Position numbers and translations under genes: made by a program. From DATEPR01 sp036503065 (GTDB taxonomy: Bacteria; Actinomycetota; Actinomycetes; Mycobacteriales; Pseudonocardiaceae): a stretch of 8,751 nucleotides of DNA. Positions 1-6,151 of the stretch are shown here, one piece after another (the stretch's first letter is position 1; the number at the start of each line of letters is the position of its first letter). The notes below the pieces were generated by a model. It ran no database searches and was not told the origin of the DNA. It saw only the letters and a list, made by a program, of their open reading frames with translations. Location: contig DASXXM010000612.1 in the NCBI GenBank assembly GCA_036503065.1, forward strand, positions 1-8,751, in the 5' to 3' direction.

Positions 1-79
1 CTGTGATGCCCTCGTCGGCCAGCAGGCGACCGATGCCGGCCCGCAGCAGCACCGAGTCCTCCGCGATCACCACTCGCAC
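1..79 (-). CDS. Response regulator, N-terminal receiver start (partial)
   Basis: Only the first 26 codons are in the window. They read MRVVIAEDSVLLRAGIGRLL and onward, the classic beginning of a NarL/LuxR-family response regulator: a hydrophobic beta-1 strand, then the acidic pair E7-D8 that helps bind Mg2+, then alpha-1. The phospho-accepting Asp and the helix-turn-helix output domain would lie beyond base 1. The GTG at 79-77 is chosen because the family starts right at this strand and because GGCGGAG lies about 5 nt upstream. The kinase stop codon expected in another frame (69-67) overlaps this start, the usual sign of translational coupling. Here the regulator is also in the same open frame as the upstream kinase, so it may be made as a fusion. 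The family call is strong despite the short piece. Confidence 0.85.
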   Translation of the reverse strand, partial: MRVVIAEDSVLLRAGIGRLLADEGIT

Positions 80-1333
80 GGCAACTCCGCCGTCACCACG
101 GTCGGGCCGCCCGGCGGCACGATCGGCAAGCCCGGCAAGACCCCCGCCGAGCCGAACCTCGGCGCCGCCGTGTCCGTCGTCGGTCACCCGCACGGTCACC
201 GAGTCGCCTCTGCGGCGCACCGACACCTGTGCGGAGTCGGCAGCAGAGTGTTTGGCCAGGTTCGTCAACGACTCGGCGACGATGAAGTACGCCGCGCTTT
301 CCACCGCGGCCGGCGGTCTCGGTGAGACGTCCACGTCGACGGCAACCGGTACTGGGCTGCGCGCCGCCAGCGCGGACAGCGCCGCGTCCAGGCCGCGATC
401 GCCCAGCACCGCCGGGTAGATGCCCCTGGCCAGGTCACGCAGTTCGGCCACGGCCTGCTTGGCGTCCGCGTGCGCCTCGTCGATCAGCGCTCGGGCCGAC
501 TCCGGGTCGTTGTCCAGTTTGTTCTTGGCCCTGCCCAGCGTTATGGCCACCGCGACCAGGCGCTGCTGTGCGCCGTCGTGCAGGTCGCGTTCGATGCGCC
601 TGCGTTCGGCCTCGGCCGCGTCCACGCCCCGGGCCCGGCTGGCCTGCAGGTGCTCGGCTCGGGCCGCGAGCCGGGCCGCGGCCGTCGGTCCGAGCAGCGC
701 CTTGGCCACCGCCGCCTGGAACCGCACGACCCATGGCGTTACCAGGACGGCCAGCACCAACAGGATGAGTCCGATGCCGGCATAGGGCAGCGACTGGCCC
801 ACGGTGTGGACCGCGACCATCTGGCCACGCAGGTTGGGCACGTTGATGGCGTCGGCCAGCGGCAACAGTGGTCCGTAGACCGGCAGCAGCAGCACCGCGA
901 TCGGGTACACCCACAGCGCTACGACCAGTACGAACTCGACAACGCACAGTGGTGCACGCAGGAGGACGTAGCTGATGTCCCGCCAGGTCGCCGGATCGGC
1001 CAGCTTCGCCCGCCATCGCCGGAACCGTGATCCCACCGGCAGTGGCCGGTAGGGCGACGGGATGTCGATACCTAACGTGACCCGCATCCAGCCGCGTTCC
1101 ATGCGGGCCACGCCGCGCCAACCCGCGGTCACGGCCATGAGAATCGGCAGGCCGACCCAGATCACCGACGACACCACGCCGGCCAGCGTCAACAGGAGCA
1201 GCGGCAGGCTGCCGACCAGTCCGATCGGTACCGACAGGGACAGGTAGGCGAATGCACCGCGCAGTCGTGGCCGACCGATCCGGAACCGCTCGAAGCCGGC
1301 GGTCCGTGTCGGGTCGGTAGTGTGTTCGGTCAC
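1..1333 (-). CDS. Sensor histidine kinase, reading in frame into the response regulator
   Basis: This is a membrane sensor kinase of the HisKA_3 (NarX/DesK/LiaS-like) type, which autophosphorylates on His and passes phosphate to the downstream regulator. The start is GTG at 1333 behind AAGGAGGA. Residues about 28-70 and 130-205 form hydrophobic membrane segments of a 'putative sensor'-type input region. The H-box ERDLHDGAQQRL has phospho-His H252. The N-box has N358 (SLTNLAKHS). The G1 box is DDGHGG (385-390) and the G2 box GGGLAGLAD (396-404). After D404 the family normally has about 13 more residues before a PPGGPT motif and the end. Here only 4 nt separate them, and PPGGPTVVTAELPCEW-stop lies in the next frame (stop 69-67). 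The kinase frame therefore never stops and continues into the regulator start (residue 419) to the window edge. A real deletion or an assembly error are both possible. Confidence 0.85.
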   Translation of the reverse strand, partial: MTEHTTDPTRTAGFERFRIGRPRLRGAFAYLSLSVPIGLVGSLPLLLLTLAGVVSSVIWVGLPILMAVTAGWRGVARMERGWMRVTLGIDIPSPYRPLPVGSRFRRWRAKLADPATWRDISYVLLRAPLCVVEFVLVVALWVYPIAVLLLPVYGPLLPLADAINVPNLRGQMVAVHTVGQSLPYAGIGLILLVLAVLVTPWVVRFQAAVAKALLGPTAAARLAARAEHLQASRARGVDAAEAERRRIERDLHDGAQQRLVAVAITLGRAKNKLDNDPESARALIDEAHADAKQAVAELRDLARGIYPAVLGDRGLDAALSALAARSPVPVAVDVDVSPRPPAAVESAAYFIVAESLTNLAKHSAADSAQVSVRRRGDSVTVRVTDDGHGGAEVRLGGGLAGLADRAAGRPDRGDGGVAVRVVIAEDSVLLRAGIGRLLADEGIT

Positions 1334-1337
1334 CGCG

Positions 1338-1345
1338 TCCTCCTT
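1338..1345 (-). promoter_or_regulatory. Ribosome binding site of the histidine kinase
   Basis: On the minus strand AAGGAGGA stands 4 nt before the GTG at 1333. This near-perfect anti-16S match fixes the kinase start, since no other start codon is so placed. Confidence 0.75.
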
Positions 1346-1461
1346 ACGGTTGTGGCTGTCGTGGGCGGCGCCGGTTGGTGCCGCGAGATCAGAATGCAGG
1401 GTGGACGAGTGGGAGACCATCGGGCTGGCTGGTGGATCTTGGGTGGGGCTGTCCCTACCTT

Positions 1462-1497
1462 CCATCGACTGATCACCCGTTCGATGGCTGGGTGACC
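1462..1497. repeat. Two overlapping inverted repeats between kinase gene and ssrA
   Basis: The 257-nt gap 1334-1590 has no credible gene. Inside it, CCATCGA (1462-1468) and TCGATGG (1481-1487) form a perfect 7-bp dyad with a 12-nt centre. TCACCC (1473-1478) and GGGTGA (1490-1495) form a second dyad that interleaves with the first. GATCACCC against GGGTGACC extends the second one to 7 of 8 matches. Interleaved dyads about 130-165 bp upstream of the kinase start suggest an operator, possibly for the neighbouring two-component system, or alternative RNA hairpins. No protein family can be named from the sequence. Confidence 0.4.
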
Positions 1498-1562
1498 GGG
1501 TCGTTGTGATCGCCGTCGGCTCGGCGGCAGGCTAACCAGGTGTTGGACTGGCGTCGGGCCGA

Positions 1563-1568
1563 TATACT
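1563..1568 (+). promoter_or_regulatory. -10 element of the ssrA promoter
   Basis: TATACT differs from the consensus TATAAT at one base and lies 22 nt before the mature tmRNA 5' end. Transcription would start near 1575, leaving a short leader for RNase P to remove. The -35 is unclear: TTGGAC at 1543-1548 gives only a 14-nt spacer, while a 17-nt spacer falls on the poor match GTGTTG. Confidence 0.6.
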
Positions 1569-1590
1569 GGCGGGGTAGGCCACCAAACAG

Positions 1591-1959
1591 GGGGGTGAAC
1601 GGTTTCGACTCTGGACGTTGAGTCAGGGGAAGCGTGCAGGTGCAGGCGAGAGACCACCTCAAGCGTCATCGCAAACCAATAAGCGCCAAGACTAATAGTC
1701 AGCGCCAATTCGTTCTCGCTGCCTGAGCGAGTGCGATTGTGTCGGCCCGGGAGTGCCTCCGTCCCGGTCAGCCGGCATCAGCTAGGAGGCTCACCGCCAG
1801 CACCGGCCGCGGATGCTGATCGGGAAACTCACAGCGGCTGGGCCCGTCACACCGGCTAGTTCACGTGATCGGTGGGGTCAAGTAGAGGCATAGTGAACTG
1901 CGCACGGAGAAGCCCTGATAAGGCGACAGAGGACCCGGGTTCGATTCCCGGCACCTCCA
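1591..1959 (+). ncRNA. ssrA: tmRNA (transfer-messenger RNA, 10Sa RNA)
   Basis: tmRNA rescues ribosomes stalled on mRNAs without a stop codon: it enters with SmpB as an alanyl-tRNA mimic, then supplies a short ORF encoding a degradation tag. The 5' end GGGGGTGAACGGTTTCGACT is the tmRNA signature. The first seven bases pair with CACCTCC (1952-1958) as the acceptor stem with one G-U pair, and A1959 is the discriminator. The T arm with GGGTTCGATTCCC lies at about 1937-1949. The tag reading frame is at 1685-1726. The length of 369 nt fits actinobacterial tmRNAs. The 3' CCA is not encoded (ACG follows the stem), so it must be added by the CCA enzyme. smpB, often adjacent to ssrA in bacteria, is not in this window. 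Two hairpins follow directly. Confidence 0.97.
1685..1726 (+). other. ssrA: tmRNA tag-peptide reading frame
   Basis: The resume codon is inferred to be GCC at 1685-1687. The frame reads AKTNSQRQFVLAA followed by TGA (1724-1726). The AA end and the hydrophobic residues before it are the recognition signal for ClpXP-type proteases and SspB-like adaptors. Most tags I know from actinobacteria end in ALAA (for example YALAA or FALAA); this one ends in VLAA. The stop lies in CTGAG within a GCTGCCTGAGC stretch, as usual for a tag ORF closing inside a helix. Confidence 0.85.
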
Positions 1960-1967
1960 CGTCCTCC

Positions 1968-2008
1968 GGCCGACCCTGCTCGACGCTTGCGTCTTCGCCG
2001 GGTCGGCC
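1968..2008 (+). terminator. ssrA: First hairpin downstream of ssrA
   Basis: GGCCGACCC (1968-1976) and GGGTCGGCC (2000-2008) form a perfect 9-bp stem starting 9 nt after the tmRNA end. Inside the 23-nt loop, GACGC and GCGTC can form a second small stem. No T-run follows, which is normal for high-GC actinobacterial terminators. It may end transcription or protect and help process the tmRNA 3' end. Confidence 0.6.
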
Positions 2009-2017
2009 GTCGTGTCT

Positions 2018-2038
2018 TCTGGGGGGCGACCCCCCAGA
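2018..2038. terminator. Second hairpin downstream of ssrA, perfect 9-bp stem
   Basis: TCTGGGGGG (2018-2026) and CCCCCCAGA (2030-2038) pair perfectly around the three-base loop CGA. The six G-C pairs in a row make this very stable. It follows the first hairpin by 9 nt, giving a tandem terminator. Being symmetrical, it could work in both directions. Confidence 0.7.
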
Positions 2039-2086
2039 CCCCCACGGTGCGAGCTCGTTGCGCTGGCATTGTGGCCGGCTTGGTGG

Positions 2087-2116
2087 TTGACCAGTGCCGG
2101 TTGCGTCAGGCATATG
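2087..2116 (+). promoter_or_regulatory. Possible distal promoter of the methyltransferase gene
   Basis: TTGACC (2087-2092) matches five of six -35 bases and is followed after 18 nt by CATATG (2111-2116), a poor -10. Transcription from it would give a leader of about 80 nt. The rest of 2039-2204 holds nothing else I can support. Confidence 0.25.
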
Positions 2117-2192
2117 GCCTCAGTCGACCTGTTCCCGAACGCGCTTGCCGGGTCGGCTATCGTACCAGAGCGCAACCGCCCGAGCGTCTGGA

Positions 2193-2198
2193 TATCTT
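2193..2198 (+). promoter_or_regulatory. -10 element for a leaderless methyltransferase transcript
   Basis: TATCTT fits the actinobacterial TAnnnT pattern and ends 6 nt before the GTG at 2205. No Shine-Dalgarno lies ahead of that GTG, so transcription starting at or next to the start codon would explain translation. No clear -35 is visible. Confidence 0.4.
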
Positions 2199-2204
2199 GG
2201 TGTT

Positions 2205-2999
2205 GTGGGCGATGACATCTGGGCCGGTTTGGCCGATCTCTTTGCCGATGAGGCTTATGCCTCGGTGAAGGGGCGCGTGCGCACGTATGTGATGCACCAG
2301 CAGTTGCTCGAGCATCTGCCCGAGCCACCGGCCACGGTGTTGGATGTTGGTGGCGGTGCTGGCCATCAATCGTTTCCGCTGGCCCAAGCCGGTTATGAGG
2401 TGACGCTGCTTGATCCGTCACCGGCGATGCTGGACAAGGCACGCCAGCGACTCCAGCGGCTGTCTGGTGCGGCCCGGCGGCGGGTGACGTTCTTGCGGGC
2501 CGACGGTGAGAACGCCGTCGAGGCGGTGAATGGGCGACGGTTCGCTGCTGTGTTGTGCCATGGCGTGCTCGGGTACCTCGAGCAACCGGAGCCGTTGGTC
2601 AACCAGTTGTGCCGGTGCGCGGCTGCCGGTGGCGTGGTCTCGATCATGGCCGGCAACGCCAAGGCGATGGCGGTACGCCCAGCCCTGGAACGGCGGTGGG
2701 ACGATGCCCTGGCGGCATTTGACGCTACGGGCGAGGTTGGGGTGCTGGGAGTGCCGACCCGAGCCGACACGGTGGAGCACCTCAGCGAACTCATGCAGGG
2801 CCAGGGCGTGGCACCACTGCGCTGGTACGGGGTATGGCTGTTCACCGACTGGCTCGATTTCAGTGGAGCCGAGTTGGACCCCAACGATTCCAAGCAGGTG
2901 GCGGCGATGGCCGCGGTCGAACTCGAAGCCAGCAGACGCGACCCCTACCGCCAGCTCAGTCGCCCCTTCCATCTCGTGGGGCGCAAAGGTCTGGGCTGA
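2205..2999 (+). CDS. SAM-dependent methyltransferase, CmoM/SmtA-like
   Basis: This is a class I S-adenosylmethionine-dependent methyltransferase of 264 aa, cytoplasmic. SAM-binding motif I is TVLDVGGGAGHQS (44-56), and D70 at the end of LLDPS (68-72) is the usual acidic residue that holds the ribose. The middle segment AAVLCHGVLGYLEQPEPL resembles the post-IV motif. By memory comparison, the start (an N-terminal D-W..L..F), the HGVLGYLEQP region, GVWLFTDWL and the C-terminal end DPYRQLSRPFHLVGRK follow Escherichia coli CmoM (formerly SmtA), a tRNA wobble-uridine carboxyl methyltransferase; the true substrate here is not shown. GTG 2205 is preferred: the frame is open further up (ATG 2094), but the residues before 2205 look non-coding and would overlap the intergenic region. 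It stands alone between the ssrA hairpins and the ankyrin gene. Confidence 0.85.
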   Translation: MGDDIWAGLADLFADEAYASVKGRVRTYVMHQQLLEHLPEPPATVLDVGGGAGHQSFPLAQAGYEVTLLDPSPAMLDKARQRLQRLSGAARRRVTFLRADGENAVEAVNGRRFAAVLCHGVLGYLEQPEPLVNQLCRCAAAGGVVSIMAGNAKAMAVRPALERRWDDALAAFDATGEVGVLGVPTRADTVEHLSELMQGQGVAPLRWYGVWLFTDWLDFSGAELDPNDSKQVAAMAAVELEASRRDPYRQLSRPFHLVGRKGLG

Positions 3000-3025
3000 C
3001 GGCGCAACGGCAGCCAAGTGCTGAG

Positions 3026-3052
3026 GGCGGCCCGGATCAGTCGGGTGACGCC
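3026..3052 (+). terminator. Possible terminator of the methyltransferase gene
   Basis: GGCG (3026-3029) pairs with CGCC (3049-3052), and CCCG (3031-3034) pairs with CGGG (3042-3045), with a small internal loop between the two helices. It begins 26 nt after the stop. The stems are short and no T-run follows, so the call is tentative. Confidence 0.35.
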
Positions 3053-3053
3053 G

Positions 3054-3059
3054 TAGACT
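3054..3059 (+). promoter_or_regulatory. -10-like element upstream of the ankyrin gene
   Basis: TAGACT fits TAnnnT and lies 125 nt before the ankyrin ATG. It is followed by GTGGTG 4 nt later. A transcript from here would carry a 5' leader of about 115 nt. No convincing -35 is present. The rest of 3000-3184 shows no other element. Confidence 0.35.
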
Positions 3060-3171
3060 GGTTGTGGTGCTGGAGGGTGCCGCCGGGTTCGCGGGTAGGA
3101 CTGAGTCCACCTCCGCACGTTGGTACCGTTGCCGGCCTCTTCCTCAGCCCGAGTCGCGGACCGCGGGCGTC

Positions 3172-3180
3172 GGAGGGAGA
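3172..3180 (+). promoter_or_regulatory. Ribosome binding site of the ankyrin gene
   Basis: GGAGGGAGA lies 4 nt before the ATG at 3185, with the GGAGG core 8 nt away. It selects 3185 over the start codons further upstream in the same open frame. Confidence 0.7.
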
Positions 3181-3184
3181 CGCT

Positions 3185-4750
3185 ATGTCTCGTTCGCTAC
3201 CCGGTCGGCCCGATCTTGACCAGTTACGTCGGCGTGCCAAGGAATTGCGCGATGCCGCGCAGGCCGGGGAGGCGGCGGCGCGCAACCGGGTCGCCGCCCA
3301 GGTCGGTTCGTCGGCTGAGGTCACGTTGTCGTTGGCGCAGTTGGTCATCGCCCGTGAGTACGGATTCGCCAGTTGGTCGAGGCTCAAGACCGCGCTGGGC
3401 CGCCAGGGCACGCCGGACCTTGCCGCGCTGGTGAACGACTTCCTCGCCGCGAGCGTCGACGGCCGAAGCCGGCTCGCCGGTCGTCTGCTCGCCGGCGACC
3501 GCCGGATCGCGGCGTACGACATCAGTACCGCGGCCGTGCTCGGTGACGTCGCTCAGGTACGGGAGCTGCTGACCGCGGATCCGACCAGCGCGATCCGGCT
3601 CGACGACCGGCGAGGCTGGCCGCCGTTGCTGTACGCCTGCCATTCCTGCTGGCACCGCGTTGACACCGCGCGGGCCGAGGGCATCCTGCAGGTGGTGTGG
3701 CTGCTGCTGGACACCGGTGCCAGCGCGAACAGTAACAACGGGCTGCCATCGCGCCACGGCTACCGCTCCGCGCTCTACGGCGCGGCCGGCATCGCCAACA
3801 ACCCGGCGGTCACGTCGTTGCTGCTGCGCTACGGCGCCAATCCGAACGACGACGAGTCGCTCTACCACGCGGCCCAGCACGCCGACCGCGCCTGCCTACG
3901 GATACTGCTCGGTCACGGCGCCACAGTGACCGGCACGAACGCGTTCGCGGCCGCCATCGCGCCGGGCAACGCAGAGGGCGTCCGGCTGATGATCGAGGCC
4001 GGGGGAGACCCGGGTCGCCCGGGTCTCGTGGCGCGCGACGGGCACCTGGCCGACCGGTCTCTCAACCCGCTGCCGCTGGCCGTGGTCGACTGCGGGGTTG
4101 ACGTCGTCGAACAGCTGCTGGCCGCCGGGGCGGACCCGAACGCGCTCGGCGAGGATCACCGGTCACCCATCCGGCGGGCGACCCGACGTGGCAACCTCGA
4201 CGTCGCACGCCTGCTGCGCAAATACCACGCCCGGGACGACACCACCGAGGTCGACCGGTTTCTCGGCGCCTGCCACCGGGGCGACCGGGCCGCCATCCGA
4301 CAACTGCTGGCCGTGTCGCCCGACCTGCCGGGTCGCCTGGCCGAGCCGGATCTCGGTGCGCTCGCGGACGCGGCCGAGTACGGCAGCACGGCTGCGGTCC
4401 GGCTGATGCTGGAAGTCGGCTTCCCCGTCGGTGCGCTGCGCGACGATGGCGCCACCGCGTTGCACGCCGCCGCCTACGCAGGCCGAACGACCATGATCGA
4501 GTTGCTGCTGGCCCGTGGCGCCGACGTCAACGCACCGGACGGCCGGTGGGGCTCGACGCCGCTGGCCTGGGCGACCGTGGGCAGTGGCGAACGGCCGCGG
4601 TCCGCGATCGACGCGGATTGGGCGGCCGCGGTGCGGGCGCTGTTGGCGGCAGGCTCGGCCTCCCACGACGCATGGATCGACAGCAAGCCGCCCAGCGAGG
4701 AGGTCGCCGCGGTGCTGGTCGACCACGGCATCGCCGAACCGGACGACTGA
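3185..4750 (+). CDS. Ankyrin repeat protein
   Basis: A 521-aa protein without signal peptide or membrane segments, so probably a cytoplasmic protein-protein interaction scaffold. The first 75 residues hold a helical module, RPDLDQLRRRAKELRDAAQAG then LAQLVIAREYGFASWSRLKT, which I recognise from actinobacterial ankyrin proteins. Ankyrin repeats follow from about 112 to 515. The clearest are at about 195-220 (SALYGAAG..VTSLLLRYGANPN), 225-250, 253-276, 295-320 (PLPLAVVDCGVDVVEQLLAAGADPN), 326-346, 391-416 and 422-450 (GATALHAAAYAGRTTMIELLLARGADVN). Linkers between repeats are uneven, with an insertion at 470-480. The stop is 12 nt from the convergent DUF2127 gene. The partner is unknown. The frame is open well upstream (ATG 2834), but only 3185 has a good ribosome binding site. 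Confidence 0.9.
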   Translation: MSRSLPGRPDLDQLRRRAKELRDAAQAGEAAARNRVAAQVGSSAEVTLSLAQLVIAREYGFASWSRLKTALGRQGTPDLAALVNDFLAASVDGRSRLAGRLLAGDRRIAAYDISTAAVLGDVAQVRELLTADPTSAIRLDDRRGWPPLLYACHSCWHRVDTARAEGILQVVWLLLDTGASANSNNGLPSRHGYRSALYGAAGIANNPAVTSLLLRYGANPNDDESLYHAAQHADRACLRILLGHGATVTGTNAFAAAIAPGNAEGVRLMIEAGGDPGRPGLVARDGHLADRSLNPLPLAVVDCGVDVVEQLLAAGADPNALGEDHRSPIRRATRRGNLDVARLLRKYHARDDTTEVDRFLGACHRGDRAAIRQLLAVSPDLPGRLAEPDLGALADAAEYGSTAAVRLMLEVGFPVGALRDDGATALHAAAYAGRTTMIELLLARGADVNAPDGRWGSTPLAWATVGSGERPRSAIDADWAAAVRALLAAGSASHDAWIDSKPPSEEVAAVLVDHGIAEPDD

Positions 4751-4772
4751 CCAGTGGTTTCGCTATTCGGCG
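4732..4772. terminator. Possible shared terminator of two convergent genes
   Basis: CGCCGAA (4732-4738) and TTCGGCG (4766-4772) form a 7-bp stem whose loop contains the stop codons of both convergent genes. ACTG/CAGT within the loop could pair further. There is no T-run. As the genes end only 12 nt apart, any hairpin terminator must overlap coding sequence. Confidence 0.35.
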
Positions 4773-5266
4773 GCGGTATGCTCCCGGCGCAGTTTCCGGT
4801 ACTCGCGGATCACCAATGTGATGATCACCACGTCGATCGCGGCGAAGATCGGTAGCGCGATCGAGTGAGTGTGCACCGCACGCCACACCTCGTAGACCAC
4901 GAACCCGGCGAGCACGACGACGGACACCGGGAACATCCACATCACCCGTTTGACCAGCGCCCACACCAGTATCAGCTTGATCACGCCGTGCGCGAGCAGG
5001 TAGATGATGGCGAACCAGCGGCTGCTGCCGTTGGCGAAGTGGTTGGCCGCCTCGGCCAGGTGGGTGGACAGGGTGCCGTTCGGGTCGCCGAGCAGATCCC
5101 TCGTGATGATCATGTTGGCGACGCCGGTGATCAGCGTCGGCGGGATCACCATGAGCAGCAACGCGCCCAGGAACTGCAGCGCGCCGTCGATGCCCTTGAC
5201 TGCGATGGCGATCGCGAACATCCGCTCGGTCCGGTCGGTGCCGCGACTCTGCCGTGTGCTGGTCAT
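4763..5266 (-). CDS. DUF2127 integral membrane protein
   Basis: A 167-aa membrane protein. A hydrophilic N-terminal tail (1-15, RQSRGTDRTER) is followed by four hydrophobic segments at about 17-54, 84-105, 110-128 and 137-153, ending in the basic tail REYRKLRREH. The features AIAVKGIDGALQFLGALLL, a THLAEAANHF segment, IIYLLAHGVIKLILVWAL, and the closing IREYRKLR are those I associate with the DUF2127 family, whose function is unknown to me. The ATG at 5266 has GGAG 8 nt before it. It lies downstream of the VIT1-like gene on the same strand with a 140-nt gap, so it may have its own promoter or be read from it. It converges with the ankyrin gene. Confidence 0.85.
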   Translation of the reverse strand: MTSTRQSRGTDRTERMFAIAIAVKGIDGALQFLGALLLMVIPPTLITGVANMIITRDLLGDPNGTLSTHLAEAANHFANGSSRWFAIIYLLAHGVIKLILVWALVKRVMWMFPVSVVVLAGFVVYEVWRAVHTHSIALPIFAAIDVVIITLVIREYRKLRREHTAAE

Positions 5267-5353
5267 GGTGTGCTCCGGTGGTCGGCGTGCACTCGGCCAC
5301 AGTCCCCCGGTGGCTGGGACCCGTGCACGTCTGTTTTACGTACTGACCGAGCA

Positions 5354-5383
5354 CGGCGTTACTTGTATTCCAGAATTACGCCG
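5354..5383. repeat. Inverted repeat between the VIT-like and DUF2127 genes
   Basis: CGGCGT (5354-5359) and ACGCCG (5378-5383) form a 6-bp dyad around an 18-nt, comparatively AT-rich centre. On the minus strand it begins 24 nt after the VIT-like stop, so it may be a weak terminator; it is also 88-117 nt ahead of the DUF2127 start, so an operator is equally possible. Confidence 0.3.
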
Positions 5384-5406
5384 TTTGCCCAGTTTTGGTG
5401 CACCAC

Positions 5407-6129
5407 TCAGCCGGTTGTCACCCCGATGAGTGAGCCGATGCCGTAGGTCGCCGCGGTCGCGATCGCGCCGAACAGCAGTTGCCGCAGGCCACTGCGCCAC
5501 CACGACATCCGGGTGAACCTCGCCACGATCGCGCCGGCCAGGAACAGTCCGCCGCCGCCGATGCCGAGGCCCAGCCAGAGCGACTGGAGGCCGAACAGGA
5601 ACGGCAACAGCGGAAACACCGCGCCGAGCGAGAAGCACAGGAACGACGACACCGCGGCTACCACCGGTGACGGCTGCTCGTCCGGGTCAAGGCCGAGTTC
5701 CTGGGTGAGGTGCACCCGGATGGCCATCTCCGGGTTGGCGTGGATCTCCTCGGCGACCAGTTCCGCCGTCGACTCGGTCAGGCCCATCTCGCGGTACATC
5801 TGGACCAGTTCGGCCTGCTCCGCCTCCGGGTTGCGCTCCAGTTCGTCCCGTTCGATGGCGGCCTCCGCCTCGACCGCGTTGTTCTGCGTGCCGACCGAGG
5901 TGTATTCGCCCAACGCCATCGAGAAGGCCCCGGCGACCAGGCCCGCGGTCCCGGACAGCACGATCACGTGGCCCGGGGCTCCCGCACCGCCCACGCCCGC
6001 GACCAGCGCGATGTTGGTGACCAGACCGTCCATCGCGCCGAACACGGCAGGGCGCAGCCAGCCGCCGGACACGTCCGCGTGGGTGTGGCCGACTTCGGCG
6101 CTACCGGTCTTCTCCATTTCCGTCACCAT
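5407..6129 (-). CDS. VIT1/CCC1 family iron/manganese transporter
   Basis: A 240-aa membrane transporter of the vacuolar iron transporter family, which moves Fe2+ and Mn2+ out of the cytosol or into stores. The family signature is H..DVSGGWLRPAVFGAMDGLVTNIALVAGV (about 17-46), which includes TM1. TM2 follows at 53-72 (GLVAGAFSMALGEYTSVGTQ). A glutamate-rich soluble domain (about 86-152, with EAEAAIERDELERNPEAEQAE and EEIHANPE) then corresponds to the metal-binding domain between TM2 and TM3. TM3-5 are at about 155-175, 180-203 and 214-236. His15, His17 and the acidic residues are likely metal contacts. ATG 6129 is the longest plausible start; GTG 6126 or ATG 6117 would change only a few residues. 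It is divergent from the MauE gene across a gap with a metal-box-like dyad. Confidence 0.92.
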   Translation of the reverse strand: MVTEMEKTGSAEVGHTHADVSGGWLRPAVFGAMDGLVTNIALVAGVGGAGAPGHVIVLSGTAGLVAGAFSMALGEYTSVGTQNNAVEAEAAIERDELERNPEAEQAELVQMYREMGLTESTAELVAEEIHANPEMAIRVHLTQELGLDPDEQPSPVVAAVSSFLCFSLGAVFPLLPFLFGLQSLWLGLGIGGGGLFLAGAIVARFTRMSWWRSGLRQLLFGAIATAATYGIGSLIGVTTG

Positions 6130-6132
6130 TCG

Positions 6133-6138
6133 AGGGTA
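6133..6138 (-). promoter_or_regulatory. -10-like element of the VIT1-like gene
   Basis: Read on the minus strand, TACCCT fits TAnnnT. It ends 3 nt before ATG 6129 and 6 nt before GTG 6126. If used, transcription would start at the GTG, giving a leaderless mRNA, and GTG 6126 would be the true start. No Shine-Dalgarno is seen before either. Confidence 0.35.
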
Positions 6139-6151
6139 AGGGTCCGACCAG

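Noticed and set aside
435..1121. Minus-strand frame of 228 codons inside the histidine kinase
   Set aside because: It is a shadow of the kinase, low in complexity (Arg, Gly, Ala and Pro rich), while the true frame carries H, N and G boxes.
1330..1662. Open frame on the minus strand, 110 codons
   Set aside because: It lies antisense to the tmRNA 5' part and the promoter region, with no recognisable domain; best explained by GC-rich frame openness.
1936..1960. Integration (att) site at the tmRNA 3' end
   Set aside because: The ssrA 3' end is a common attachment site, but no copy of it recurs in the window and no integrase is present.
2094..2204. Upstream extension of the methyltransferase
   Set aside because: The added residues show no methyltransferase homology and the frame would start in the promoter area; GTG 2205 fits the family start.
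2834..3184. Upstream extension of the ankyrin ORF
   Set aside because: It overlaps the methyltransferase 3' end in another frame and has no Shine-Dalgarno; ATG 3185 has a strong one.
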